The notes under the pieces were generated by a model. It ran no database searches. It was given only the letters and a program-made list of their open reading frames with translations, and was not told the DNA's origin. DNA of 64,000 bases from Mesostigma viride (lineage: Eukaryota; Streptophyta; Mesostigmatophyceae; Mesostigmatales; Mesostigmataceae), in NCBI GenBank assembly GCA_009746045.1, contig RPFO01000026.1:1051015-1115014 (forward strand). The letters run 5' to 3'. A program made the position numbers and the translations under genes. Shown here piece by piece: positions 54,525 to 64,000 of this stretch. Position 1 is the first letter of the stretch. Each line of letters begins with the position of its first letter.

Positions 54525-55766
54525 GAGCATGAGGTACGCAAGGAGATGAAGCGTCTCATGCGGGAGGAGGCCAAGAGGAGAGCGGAGGCAGACACCCCTG
54601 CCCGCCCCTCCACTGATGGGGCTGGACCCAGTGGGGTTACCCGGACACCCCCGGGCTCCCCCCGGGCCACCATGACCCCCCCTCCCCCTCCCCCACCACC
54701 CCAGGTTCGCCCTGTGGGTTGGGGCCCCCTCCCCAACCAGGGGGGGTGGCCAGGACCCCAGGAGGCCCTGGGGGGAGGTGCAGAGGTGCCCCAGGCACCC
54801 AACAGGCCTGCTGAGGCCCCCCCAAGGAGCGGGGATGTCCTGGAACAGCTCGCCATTCTCCAGGCACAGCTGGCCTCGTTGCAAGATCAGCAGTTAACAG
54901 CTAACCAGCTGCAAACTGTCGAGGGCCTGCGCGCCCTGATGTCGCGGTATGAGCGGGGGACCATCAACCTGGACCCCACCCGCCTGCAACAAGCAACCGA
55001 CGCTTCTTGAGGGCCAACCCCCCTCTCACAGGTGTGTTTAACCCTCATAAAAAGGAATCCAAAATCAATATTGCTGGCTTGCCTGAGGGTCACACTGTTG
55101 AACAAGCTAAGCAATTTGTTTTGCTTTGGAGTATGGGATGGAAGGTCTTAACCTTAGACATCAGTTTAAGGCTCTCAGGGCCTCCTCCACATTCCATCAA
55201 TCATCTCCTGCAATCAGAGCATTGATTCAAACCTATCAGGAACGTACCCTGACACCTGAAGCAGCCATTGAACAGTGGCCTACCTTTATCACTGATCTGA
55301 AACAGCTAGTGCTTACCAATAACCACATGGAAGCAGTAGAACGTTTCAACTGGCTTGCTGCATATAAGGTGAACAAGAATAACCTCTCTGGGGATGCAAA
55401 AACATACAGGGTAATGATTGAGAAAGACCTTGAGCTTCTCAAGCTCCAACCAAGGTATCTCATCCACACCTGGCTAACAAAAGCTAATTTGCAACCTTCT
55501 GTCCTGGCTACCCTGCTTACAGGCCTCAAGTCCCTCTGGGACAACTTCAGAGCTGCCATGCTCTATATCGAGGAGGCAGTGGACCCCCTGGGTACTGGCA
55601 ACAACCAGGCCCAGGACCCCAAGGTCCAGGGTGTCCAAGGCCACAAACGCAAGGGGCAGGCCAGCCAGGGGGGGCACCCAAGACCCACAAGTCCTCCCAC
55701 CAAGGGGGCAGTGGCTCTCAGGGGCGTGGCAACACGTGGCACCGTGTGCCCCTGCATGGCAACCCC

Positions 55767-55797
<31 letters not shown>

Positions 55798-55891
55798 GGT
55801 CCCAGCAGGGCAACAATAACAACAGGTCCCAACAGGGCCAAAACAACAACAACAACAGGTCCCAGCAGGGCCAGAACCGGTCCCAGCAGGG

Positions 55892-55922
<31 letters not shown>

Positions 55923-55950
55923 CAGCCTGGCAACCCTGGGGGGTCCATAA
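54525..55950 (+). pseudogene. A2 Gag (three frames)
   Basis: The frame at 54525-55010 has a charged helix (EMKRLMREEAKRRAEAD), a Pro-rich tract and a coiled-coil-like stretch (LEQLAILQAQLASLQDQQL). It shifts near 55008 (RANPPLTGVFNPHKKESK, then INIAGLPEGHTVEQAKQF) and again near 55126 (GMEGLNLRHQFKALRAS to NNQAQDPKVQGVQGHKRKGQ). The capsid-like middle is helical, as in copia Gag. A further -1 change at the G run near 55670 leads into the pol frame, where the zinc knuckle is encoded. Confidence 0.7.
55668..55674 (+). promoter_or_regulatory. G7 run at the A2 gag/pol frame change
   Basis: In the gag frame the run is CAG GGG GGG CAC, a G-GGG-GGG heptamer of the X-XXY-YYZ form used for -1 ribosomal frameshifting. 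A -1 slip leads into GCA CCC AAG, the frame of the zinc knuckle and Pol. The competing explanation is loss of one G from an original run of eight, and other indels in this copy make that quite possible. Confidence 0.4.
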
Positions 55951-58900
55951 GGTGCCTGAGGTGCTTCCAACGAGGGCACGCACGGCACAACTGCCCCAAC
56001 AACGACTCCCTGGCCAACGGGGTGGATCTCTGCCCGGGCTGCTGGCACGCACGTCATCCCCTGGGGCCTCCAGGCAGCCGTTGCAACAGGCCTCGCTACC
56101 CAAATCAATGTGAGTTCACTCACCTTATGTACTCTGAGGATGATGATCTCATTACCATTGGGGATGGCAACCAGGGCATAATTGATTTTGAGGCAGCAAC
56201 CTTACTGTCCTCCCAACACCCTGTTCTGGAACCTTACATAAAAGCACTAACCCCTACTGTTGACAACTCCATAGATATCAAGGAGCTTGCTCATCAGCTG
56301 CACCTAGCCATGGGTCATGAAACAGTGGCTGAGGAACTGGCCAGACGGCTGGGGGGTAGTAGCATGGGAAAACAACTCAGGAATGCAGTAAAACTGGCTA
56401 GACAACACTGTCAAGAATGTCAGTTCAATAGCCCCAAACCTCAAAAATGGCATACTGCAACTCCTTCCACCAATAGGGGCATGATAGTGGGGGATGTGAT
56501 GCACATCAACAAAGATGTCCAACCCTACCTGATCCTAAAAGACTCATGGTCCAGGTTCACAGTAATGGAACCCCTACCTGGCATGTCTGCAGGGCAGCTA
56601 CGTGTTGCACTCATGATTGCTTTACCCAGATTCTACCCAGTTGACAGAATTTTGCTTGATCAACAATTTTCTTGTCTGACTGACCTGGAAGGGTGTGAAG
56701 CAATAGAGATTGCTGGGCTGGAAGATCATGAGGGTCAGGGGGTCATTGAAAGAACCATCAGATCTGTCAAAACCCTACTAGCCAAAAATCCTTCCAAGGA
56801 TGCTACTTCAGGGGTCTATTGTGACAGGGCACTCTGGTGTCATGAAATGTGCACAACCCTAAACATGAGACCTGTCTTGCATGCCACGTGGGGTGAAGTA
56901 ATCCCAGCAGGCCTGCAGGCAGGTGTATATCCCCCAGAGGTGATAGCACTGTACAACACTGCACGTGCACAAACCTCAGCAAAACTGGCAGAAAAAGATA
57001 AAACCCATTCCAGGCCAGTATTCCAAAAAGGTGATCAAGTTCTCTATTACAAGGAAAACAGCTTTGGTAAGGTTGGAACTTGGCTAGGTCCAGTTACCAT
57101 CCGTGGATTTACCAAAAACAGCAAGACCGTGGAGGTCAAGCACAATATCAATGGGAAGCGTCACAGGGTGAGCTGTCATAGAATTAAGAAGTATTATTCT
57201 CCCATGGCAGACGTGCCTGGGGAAGAGTCTTTAAGCATGGACTCACTACTTCTATCTGGCAACTCCAGCATGCCCAGCAGTAGCTCTGAGCCACCAATTA
57301 CTGCTGTTGACAGCACCACAGCACCCTCTGTGAACCCTTCCACCCTCAGTGAAGCCAGGCCCACTTCACAACCTGGGGATTGCTTAACCAGGCACGAGGT
57401 AGCTGGGTTGGAAGCATTAGCTCAGCCCCAAGGCACCAAATTGTCTGCCAACCCTCCCGCTCTGAGGTCAAGATTGGCAGTCGCCTTGCAAGCATTACAC
57501 AGGTCACATAAGCAACAAGCTGCTGTGGCCGCAGGGTTGGCAAAAGTCTCAGCTGTGTGCACTAGTCAGGACCCCTGGACCCTGGCAATAGACACTCAGG
57601 CACAGGTCAGTGTGATCAGTGCACAAGCCATCCCTGGTCTTGAGATTGCACCTTCATTTTGGGCACGGGTGCAGGATTTCTCAGGCCAAAGCTCACTGGA
57701 TGTAGTGGGACAAGTGATGCTCCCTATACTTGGTATTCAGACACCCTTCCAGGTGGTGGAGGGGTACTCTGGTAACACCTTGTTGGGGGAACCTTTTGTA
57801 TCCTATCCTGGGGTGCTTATCTCAGCTAATGAGCTCAGTGTCACAGGGGTGGGTGCAGTTCCTCTGGACCACTTTAAAATCCCTCTCTCCAGTATTGTCC
57901 CTGGTATGGATGCTGTCATCAAGGCAGTCAACACTCAGTATGCACCAGGGGAGATCCCTGATCTGGACAAGTTAGTGCACAGCCAGTTCCTCCATCCCTC
58001 AGCCTTTGGGCTGGGTAAGTGGGACATAGCCATGCACTCACCCCACCAAATCTCCCACGTCATACAAGAATGCAAAACACAAAAAGGGTTTACCAAGTGG
58101 CTGATGGCCATTGTCCACCAAGCCAGGCAGGAATGGGTCCTGCCCAACCCCAAAAACCCTCAATACAAACCGCCTGTCACCCCTTCATGGGACGTGCCAG
58201 AGGGAGCCAAAAAGCTCAGATTAAAATTTGTTCTCAAACAAAAACCACAAAAAGTGGGCTCCCCAATCTTCCATGCCAGACCATGTGTCACAGAATTAAA
58301 GGGGACATCCACACTGCCAAAAGGGGAAACATACACACCTGGGCTGCAACAAACCTCACTCAGGATCATGCTCTCCCTCTTCCTCCACAACCTCAATGCA
58401 GGCCAAGACTATGTCTGCAAAGCCACTGATATTAAAAGGGCCTTCCTCAGGGGGGACCCAGAAAAGGCTGAATCTGTGTGGAAAGGGAAGGTGTACGTGG
58501 TAGACACCCCAGCTGTGTGGAAACCTTATATTGATGAGCCCCACCTTATCATCAACATTGGGGTGGAAGGGCTTGTCAGTGCCCCAAAAATTTTCAGAGA
58601 CTCAGCAGAGGAAGTATTCAAAAAGCTCAAGGCCACGTATGATGACCTGGACCCATGCTTTTTTGTTGTACCCACCCCCTCTGGACTGCTGTTCTTTGTG
58701 TGGCATGGAGATGACCAACTCATTTGTGGGCCTAGAGCTGAGGTGGAAACCTTTATTCAGCAGGTCCAGGAATCATATGAGATTGGCAAACAGGTGGAAT
58801 TGAGCACAACCCCCATCCAGTTCTGTGGCATCATGTTGCAGCTGCATAGGCAGCCAGATCAGTGGGTCTGCTCTCTCTCCCCTCCTGCAGAATATATCCA

Positions 58901-59130
58901 AGATTGTCTAGATCTGCTGCAGGACAACTACCTCCCCTTACATATGTGTGCCACTGTTCAGGGCAAACTGGGGTGGTGGTCAGCCATCTGTGGGGCTCCC
59001 TTAGCTGTCATCAGCAGGGTCACCCATGATGTTCTAGTCAAGATCAAATGCAGTCACATCAGGAAGTTGGTCAATGACTGTCCCCCCCTCATCCTCCATG
59101 GCCTGAATCTGATGGAAGACATCCACATCC
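55675..59130 (+). CDS. A2 Pol: zinc knuckle, integrase, retropepsin-like domain, reverse transcriptase
   Basis: After an Asn/Gln-rich run comes a CCHC knuckle CLRCFQRGHARHNC (55953-55994). The integrase follows with HLAMGHE...CQECQ, IVGDVMHINKD, RILLDQQFSCL and QGVIERTIRSVK (D, D, E). A Ser/Pro-rich linker leads to WTLAIDTQAQVSVISAQAI (D-T-Q at 57591-57599), SSLDVVGQVMLPILG and NTLLGEPFVSYPGVLI, a retropepsin-like domain after the integrase. The RT follows with TDIKRAFLRGDPEKAE and FFVWHGDDQLICGP (HGDD at 58704-58715). The frame remains open to 59288, but the natural continuation (RNase H) lies in another frame after a two-base loss near 59130. Confidence 0.88.
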
Positions 59131-59634
59131 AGTGTCATGGACAGCTCCATGGAGAGCAGAACAATCAATCAGATGGGGGCACGGGAATCAGGGCTGTTTT
59201 TTCTCACCAACAGGTCAGATTACATGTCCCTCACTTCCTGGTACAGCAGGCTACACCGCAGAAAACCTGGCAGCAGCAACTCAGCTGAATGTCGTGCTGT
59301 GGTGTCTGCTGCATTGCATGCTCGTTCCCTGCAGCACATGCTCACCTGGCTACAAACCCAGGCAGGCAGCACATGCAATGTCATCTCACATCTCTATACT
59401 GACAGCCAATCTGTGATCAGTTTTCTAACCAAGAAATCTGTCTCTGCTGCTGTCCACACTGACTTGGATTGGGTGATCCTCAAACAGGAGGCCACCTATT
59501 TTTCCAGCTGGACTCATGTGGATGATGAGGACAACCCAGCAGACGCTCTCACGAAGCTGCGGGATGCTGCTGGCCAACAGTACCAGCTCCTCTTTCAGAA
59601 CATGAACCCCTATGATATCAGAGTCAGTGTTTGA
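59131..59634 (+). pseudogene. A2 RNase H (frameshifted from Pol)
   Basis: The frame MDSSMESRTINQMGARESGL continues with SWYSRLHRRKPGSSNSAECR, LYTDSQSVISFLTKKS and NPADALTKLRDAAG, ending at TGA 59632-59634. These hold the Asp/Glu residues of copia RNase H. A1 has two more bases at the junction, which would keep RT and RNase H in one frame. Confidence 0.8.
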
Positions 59635-59958
59635 ATAAATGACTGGCCATAGCACAGTACACAACCACCACACCCCCTTACCACAGCGATAGCTGCTGGG
59701 CGCCATAAAATTCAACACATTCGTTGTGGGGTGTGAGTGCTGGCTAGGTCAGATTTGTATCCATTTGCAGCTTGAGGACACAAGCTTTGTATCCATTTAC
59801 TTAATGTGTGCTTCAGTAACTGGCCAAACCAGCCAGCTGTGTACACCTTATTTAATGTGCAATATAACACCTGGCCAGAACAGCCAGCTGTAACCAACCT
59901 GGCTCAACCAGCCATGTCTCTTTTGTACCCCTAATCAACTTAAAAACAATAACAATAA

Positions 59959-60468
59959 TGTTGGGGGTGCAGACCTGCATTAAGAAATAAATAATAAAAC
60001 AATACTGGAGTTAGTCTCCATGCTTTGCTGTAGACTAAGTCTCAAAGGCATTGTGAATACAACGTATGAATAAGCCTTGTAAACCTACGTTGGTATGTGA
60101 ATATAAATACCACGTGGGCTATGCAGATAGGAATGCTAGTCGAGTCGCATACGTTTCCCTAGATAGGTACTTTGGGTACTGAGGTACGTGACAGATGTCA
60201 GTACCCAGTATACGTAGTGTCCTGTCATTGGACGGTACTAGAGTATCCTAGATAGGGACCGTACTGCAGCGTGCATTGATTTGTGATCGCACGATGCAGT
60301 GACTAGACTGCTACCTGTCATCGTGTGGCCTCGGGCCAACGGTCTGCACCCAACGGTCACTGGCGGCGCAGCCGGTGAGAGAAACGTTGATAAAGGGTAA
60401 ACCTATTTTCTAATGAACCAAGCAATTCATTGCTCACAGCCTTCAGTGTTCTCAAGCAATATATCCCA
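59959..60468 (+). repeat. A2 3' LTR (510 bp)
   Basis: Begins TGTTGGGGGTGCAGACC and ends ATATCCCA. It aligns with the A1 LTR at 42943-43458 in reverse. The preceding sequence is A-rich (TTAAAAACAATAACAATAA) rather than a G-rich polypurine tract. Confidence 0.85.
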
Positions 60469-60473
60469 CCGCA

Positions 60474-60849
60474 TTCTAACTGCAGCCCTTACGCACCTTT
60501 CGTAAATACGAGGAAGCCAGACGTAATAACTGAGGATCGATCAATTTCAGACTTCTGACTTCCGCCGCATCCTTTTTAACCGCAACGCGTCAGTTCATTA
60601 TTGGCCCCTACATCGAGGGTACCCCATGTTTGTTGCGTTTCTCCCTCGTTGCGGAACCGCAAAATCGGTGAGTGCCTTTTGCGGAACTGGCTATGGCGAT
60701 TCTTCCTGACCCCGTATCTTTCTGTAGACATAAGCTTTTACGCAACGGAAGGTGGCGTTGGGTAGCCCTACACTTCCTTCATATAAATACGTCATTTAAT
60801 TTTTTTTGATTAGTTGCGTAACTAGTTGCGTTACCGCGGGTTGGTACTG
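60474..60849. other. Right interior of element C, no gene recognised
   Basis: It contains several GTTGCG / TGCGGAAC motifs in addition to the terminal 37-bp inverted repeat, possibly subterminal binding repeats. No ORF of note. Confidence 0.5.
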
Positions 60850-60851
60850 TA

Positions 60852-62531
60852 GCGTGGGGCGCTGATCTCCCGCCAGCTGCTGACCTGGTTATGCCTGCAT
60901 TACTGCATCCCAACAGCCTAGGAATCACTGAGAGGGACATAGCCGCACATTCCCCGATCACATTCCCTGAGCTTGTACTGCAGATGTCAACGCCTAGTGG
61001 GTTCTCGAGCTGGTGGTGTGCATTCCGTAAGGCACTTGAGGAGTGGCAGGGCTACGGGGTGTATGAACCGCTTGACACGGTGCCGAAGGGGGCTAGGGTG
61101 CTTCCGCTGAAGATGGTGCTGTCCCACAAGGTGAAGGCAGGTGTGGAGATCTGCTACGTGAGGCCGGTATCACAAGAGTTTGCAGGTACTAGCCCGCTGG
61201 CCAAGGAGGAGCTCTACACCCCAGGGATGGCATGGGACACGTTCAGGATGGTTAGCATGATTTTTCTTAGCTTTCTGGACGAAGGCAAGGACTACGCGTG
61301 TGCGTCCATTGATGTCAAGCGCGCATTCCCTAACTCTAGCGAGGAAGTGGCGCAAGAGGTGTGGGAGGGTACTCCGCCTCTAGTGGTGCAGACGCCGCCG
61401 TTCTGGAAGGAGGTGGTCACGTCTGAGTTCATGGGTCTGTGCAAGGCTATAGAGGGTCTGCAGAGCGCGTCGATTGTTTGGAGGATAACCCTCATGCGTG
61501 CGTTGGGTGAGATCGCAGAGTTTGAGGTATCTCCCTACGACCCATCGTTGTTCGTGGCGCGGATGCCGTCTGGTCCTATGTTTGTACAACTGCATGGGGA
61601 TGACCTGCGTGTCATTGCTTCGCGGTCAGCCTTGCATGCATTCTATGCTGACATTGGGCGGCGGTTCCCAGTGGGTGAGTTGCAGCAATTGGGGCCGCAG
61701 ACGCCACGGGTGTTTTGCGGGGTGGTGCAAACCCTGCGGGTGGGGTCGGGTAAGCACCGGATGCACTTGGGTATTCCTGACAAGTACAGGGAGGAGCTCA
61801 TGCGCGATGTGGAGGAGTTGTGCGCCAAGGGTTTGTGGAGCAGATTGCGTGGCAAGCTCGGCTGGATGGCAGCGGTGTGTGGGCCTGACCTGCTGGTGTT
61901 AAGCAGGACTGTGGATGAGGTGTTGGCTCTCGTTTCTCCGTCTGTAATCAAGCAGTATGTTGCTGAGAGCCAGGGTGTAGTACTTTCTGGTTTGTCTCTT
62001 TCTCAGCCGATTGTGTTGCATTGCTTTGCTGACACGTCTGGCGAGGGCAGGGAGCTCACCAAGACGAGAGCTCGCATGGGCGGCTTGTTTGTGCTCTCCA
62101 ACCCCAAGGGCAATGGTTCGCTCTGTGGGTGGTACTCTAGGTTGTGCCGCAGGGTGGCAGTTGGATCGGATACCAATGAGTGTCGCGGGGTGTGTGAGTG
62201 CATCAAGGCGTCCCTGTATCTAGAGCAATTTCTGCGCTGGATGGGCAAGTGGCTGGATGCTCGTTTGGTACTGACCACGACTGTGCATACCGACAGTCAG
62301 CCGCTTGTGAGTTTCATTCTCAACAGCCTGTCCAGGACGCGCGACCTGGATTTCCTACTACTCAAGGAACTGTCATACGCAGTGAGCGTGCTTCATCTAC
62401 CTGGGAAGCTCAACCCGGCTGATGCGCTGACCAAGCTGTTTGCTGGGGCGCGCGACCAGTATCGCCTCCTGCGGATGGTCATGGGGGGCTCTCTCGGGGA
62501 TCTGCAAGGACTGCTGGATGGTTTGATGTAG
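60852..62531 (+). CDS. Element B Pol, second part: reverse transcriptase and RNase H
   Basis: The frame resumes at GCG (60852) in phase with 49379 and runs to TAG 62529-62531. The RT includes WQGYGVYEPLDTVPKGARVL, IDVKRAFPNSSEEVAQE (motif A), DPSLFVARMPSGPMF and FVQLHGDDLRVIASR (HGDD at 61593-61604), then LRGKLGWMAAVCGPDLL. RNase H has LHCFADTSGEGREL, DTNECRGVCECIKASL, TTVHTDSQPLVSFIL and PGKLNPADALTKLF, all with the expected acidic residues. No frameshift is seen. Joined to 47181-49379 the Pol would be about 1292 residues. Confidence 0.92.
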   Translation, partial: AWGADLPPAADLVMPALLHPNSLGITERDIAAHSPITFPELVLQMSTPSGFSSWWCAFRKALEEWQGYGVYEPLDTVPKGARVLPLKMVLSHKVKAGVEICYVRPVSQEFAGTSPLAKEELYTPGMAWDTFRMVSMIFLSFLDEGKDYACASIDVKRAFPNSSEEVAQEVWEGTPPLVVQTPPFWKEVVTSEFMGLCKAIEGLQSASIVWRITLMRALGEIAEFEVSPYDPSLFVARMPSGPMFVQLHGDDLRVIASRSALHAFYADIGRRFPVGELQQLGPQTPRVFCGVVQTLRVGSGKHRMHLGIPDKYREELMRDVEELCAKGLWSRLRGKLGWMAAVCGPDLLVLSRTVDEVLALVSPSVIKQYVAESQGVVLSGLSLSQPIVLHCFADTSGEGRELTKTRARMGGLFVLSNPKGNGSLCGWYSRLCRRVAVGSDTNECRGVCECIKASLYLEQFLRWMGKWLDARLVLTTTVHTDSQPLVSFILNSLSRTRDLDFLLLKELSYAVSVLHLPGKLNPADALTKLFAGARDQYRLLRMVMGGSLGDLQGLLDGLM

Positions 62532-63009
62532 ATCTGGGCAATGGACCATGTGGCATGAGAATTTCAGGCTGGCAGGCGTTGGGACGCATTACATGTGGGC
62601 TGGGAATGACCCCTGGATCGAGCCCATCTCAGGATGACCCAGTACGGTTGGATAACTCTATCTTGGTGGGGATGTACCTGATGGGATGGTCCTGGGTTGA
62701 GGACCTGATCGGAGGCGGGGACTGTGGTTGGTGATGTGTGAAAGTCCGTGGGTTCAGGGTGTGGTTGGTGTTGGAGCCGAGGGTGGTCTTTTGATCAGTC
62801 TTGTATTCTCGCTTGCTTACTTGACTTACTGACAGATGCTGGTTGTACTACCAGGGCGTGAATGGGCGCCAAGTGAGGGGTGCGGACTCCCCTAGTACAT
62901 AGCGTCCTGTGTTAGTGCTTCCTGCATGGTGAGGTGTCTGTCGGTTACTCTCGAGCTGAGTGAGATAATGATTGGTGGGATGTGTGACTGCTCGGGAAAA
63001 AGCGGCTGG
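62532..63009 (+). other. Element B 3' untranslated region
   Basis: There is no ORF of note. The bases before the LTR (GGGAAAAAGCGGCTGG, 62994-63009) are a weak candidate for the polypurine tract. Confidence 0.6.
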
Positions 63010-63594
63010 TGTTATATTATAGGTTTCAGCTCGCAGTCACATGGAAATAATTAATGATTGTGTGCCGGTACTTAGCCATTTTGTGGTTCGAGGCGTTCGG
63101 GTTAATTCAGCGCATTGGGACTTAGCCGTTTTGAGGTTCGGCTGAATTTTGGCTTGTGTGATCCACAACGATTTATAAGTTACGCTGTGTGCGTTATGCC
63201 TCGTGAGTTACGCCCTAGACTTTGGCTGTGCGGCACTGGTCCGGTACTGAGGTGCGGACTAGGATTCTGGGTACTGCCGGCTGGCGTGACAAGTGGCGAG
63301 ATACTGGTGTGTGTCGATTGGTCGGTACTCGGCTGGTGTGTTGTAACGGAGATGTGTAACGGAGATGCGTTCCCAGGCTTGCGTCGGTGCCTAGCGCCGC
63401 AGGCTAGCCTAGCCGCCTGACAGACGATGATGATCCAAAAGCCAGCATTGTGTTGCGGCGGTCCAACGGTTGTTGCTGCTATGCTGGCAATGGCTATGGT
63501 TGCGCTGGTAAATTAAGCTGGGGGCTTGGCTCTGAGTTTGTAACCTGATTACCGTAAAATTATCCTTTAATAAAATTCGAACTCGATTTTAACA
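63010..63594 (+). repeat. Element B 3' LTR (585 bp)
   Basis: It matches the 5' LTR at every position I compared except for an extra TA in GATTTATAAG near 63174. It is followed by the target duplication TCAGC (63595-63599). Confidence 0.93.
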
Positions 63595-64000
63595 TCAGCC
63601 ACTTGGTAAACCCTTTTTGTGTTTTGCATTCTTGTATGACGTGGGAGATTGGGTGGGGTGAGTGCATGGCTTTGTCCCACTTACCCAGCCCAAAGGCTGA
63701 GGGATGGAGGAACTGGCTGTGCACTAACTTGTCCAGATCAGGGATCTCCCCTGGTGCATACTGAGTGTTGACTGCCTTGATGACAGCATCCATACCAGGG
63801 ACAATACTGGAGAGAGGGATTTTAAAGTGGTCCAGAGGAACTGCACCCACCCCTGTGACACTGAGCTCATTAGCTGAGATAAGCACCCCAGGATAGGATA
63901 CAAAAGGTTCCCCCAACAAGGTGTTACCAGAGTGGTACCCCTCCACCACCTGGAAGGGTGTCTGAATACCAAGTATAGGGAGCATCACTTGTCCCACTAC
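63595..64000 (-). pseudogene. Copia-like element A1, continuation: retropepsin-like domain to pre-RT
   Basis: It is the reverse complement of A2 57705-58108. It reads VGQVMLPILGIQTPFQVVEG, NTLLGEPFVSYPGVLISAN and LDKLVHSQFLHPSAFGLGKW up to TKWLM, where B is inserted. A1 has one extra codon (His) in VVEGYHSGN relative to A2. The rest of A1 lies beyond the window. Confidence 0.88.

Larger units (their letters stand above)
54525..60468 (+). mobile_element. Copia-like element A2, lacking its 5' LTR
   Basis: Gag, Pol and a 3' LTR (59959-60468) are present. No match to the LTR start TGTTGGGGGTGCAGACC was found anywhere to the left within C, so the 5' LTR and leader are missing or replaced; the left border coincides with a foldback repeat. 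Reading frames are broken in gag and at RNase H. The bases after the LTR are CCGCA (60469-60473). Compared with A1 it is highly similar, so both copies derive from a recently active family. Confidence 0.85.
49380..60849. mobile_element. TIR element C (TA target duplication) inside element B, containing A2
   Basis: A perfect 37-bp TIR begins CAGTACCAACCCGCGG at 49380, and its reverse complement ends at 60849. TA flanks both sides (49378-49379 and 60850-60851). Removing 49380-60851 gives GGT GTA GCG TGG, an uninterrupted pol frame in B. TA duplications with CAGT ends suggest Tc1/mariner-like or another TA-targeting superfamily. No transposase was identified. Only about 400 bp at the right and an undetermined length at the left are C itself; the rest is satellite material and A2. 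Confidence 0.85.
45331..63594 (+). mobile_element. Copia-like element B, complete but split by element C
   Basis: LTRs at 45331-45913 and 63010-63594 differ only by a two-base insertion as far as I can see. A 5-bp duplication TCAGC (45326-45330 and 63595-63599) flanks the element, inside A1. Between the LTRs lie gag, a UGA, and pol with integrase, a retropepsin-like domain, RT and RNase H. A TA-flanked TIR element (49380-60849) interrupts pol in frame. Without it, B would be 6.8 kb with otherwise open reading frames. Nearly identical LTRs mean a recent insertion. Confidence 0.93.

Noticed and set aside
55631-55819. Gln-rich ORF in the third frame of A2
   Set aside because: Translation of the AAC repeat out of frame; the zinc knuckle and Pol lie in the Asn-rich frame.

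Overview
The window is nuclear DNA of a eukaryote, most likely a green alga or other member of the green lineage. It carries one spliced host gene with a GARP (plant-type Myb-related) DNA-binding domain, GT-AG introns, and a very dense load of LINE, LTR and DNA transposons. No bacterial operon, rRNA, convincing tRNA or CRISPR array is visible. The green-lineage assignment is an inference from the GARP gene.

Left part (1-10.4 kb): the 3' end of an LTR retroelement (ORF, polypurine tract, 3' LTR ending at 6262) is interrupted by a 4.66-kb CACTA-type DNA transposon (326-4985). Removing the transposon rejoins the ORF in frame. The LTR element itself sits in the tail of an ORF1-only LINE-like repeat. 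Two more copies of that repeat lie in tandem (6464-10345) and a third at 31094-32398.

Middle (10.4-38.5 kb): the minus-strand GARP gene has three exons (19900-19694, 18807-18704, 13936-11770). Its 4.77-kb second intron holds an old solo LTR, a hexanucleotide array and a transposase remnant. Further right are a LINE 3' fragment, a roughly 172-bp satellite, an unrecognised minus-strand gene (23842-25602), an almost perfect 613-bp palindrome, more than 1.5 kb of G-rich hexanucleotide arrays, and a 100-bp perfect palindrome.

Right part (38.5-64 kb): a nest of insertions. A minus-strand LINE ORF2 contains a hAT-type element (8-bp target duplication) and is also the target of copia-like element A1 (minus). 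A1 is split by copia-like element B (plus; nearly identical LTRs, 5-bp duplication TCAGC). B's pol is split in frame by a TIR element C (37-bp TIRs, TA duplication). C contains a second copy of family A (A2, plus) whose 5' LTR is missing.

The most interesting signal is shared by families A and B. Each has the order Gag, integrase, retropepsin-like domain, reverse transcriptase, RNase H, so the protease-like domain follows the integrase. In both it reads D-T-Q or D-T-D instead of D-T/S-G, and the RT catalytic box is H-G-D-D instead of Y-x-D-D. B also has gag and pol in one frame separated by a single UGA in a UGA-CUA readthrough context.
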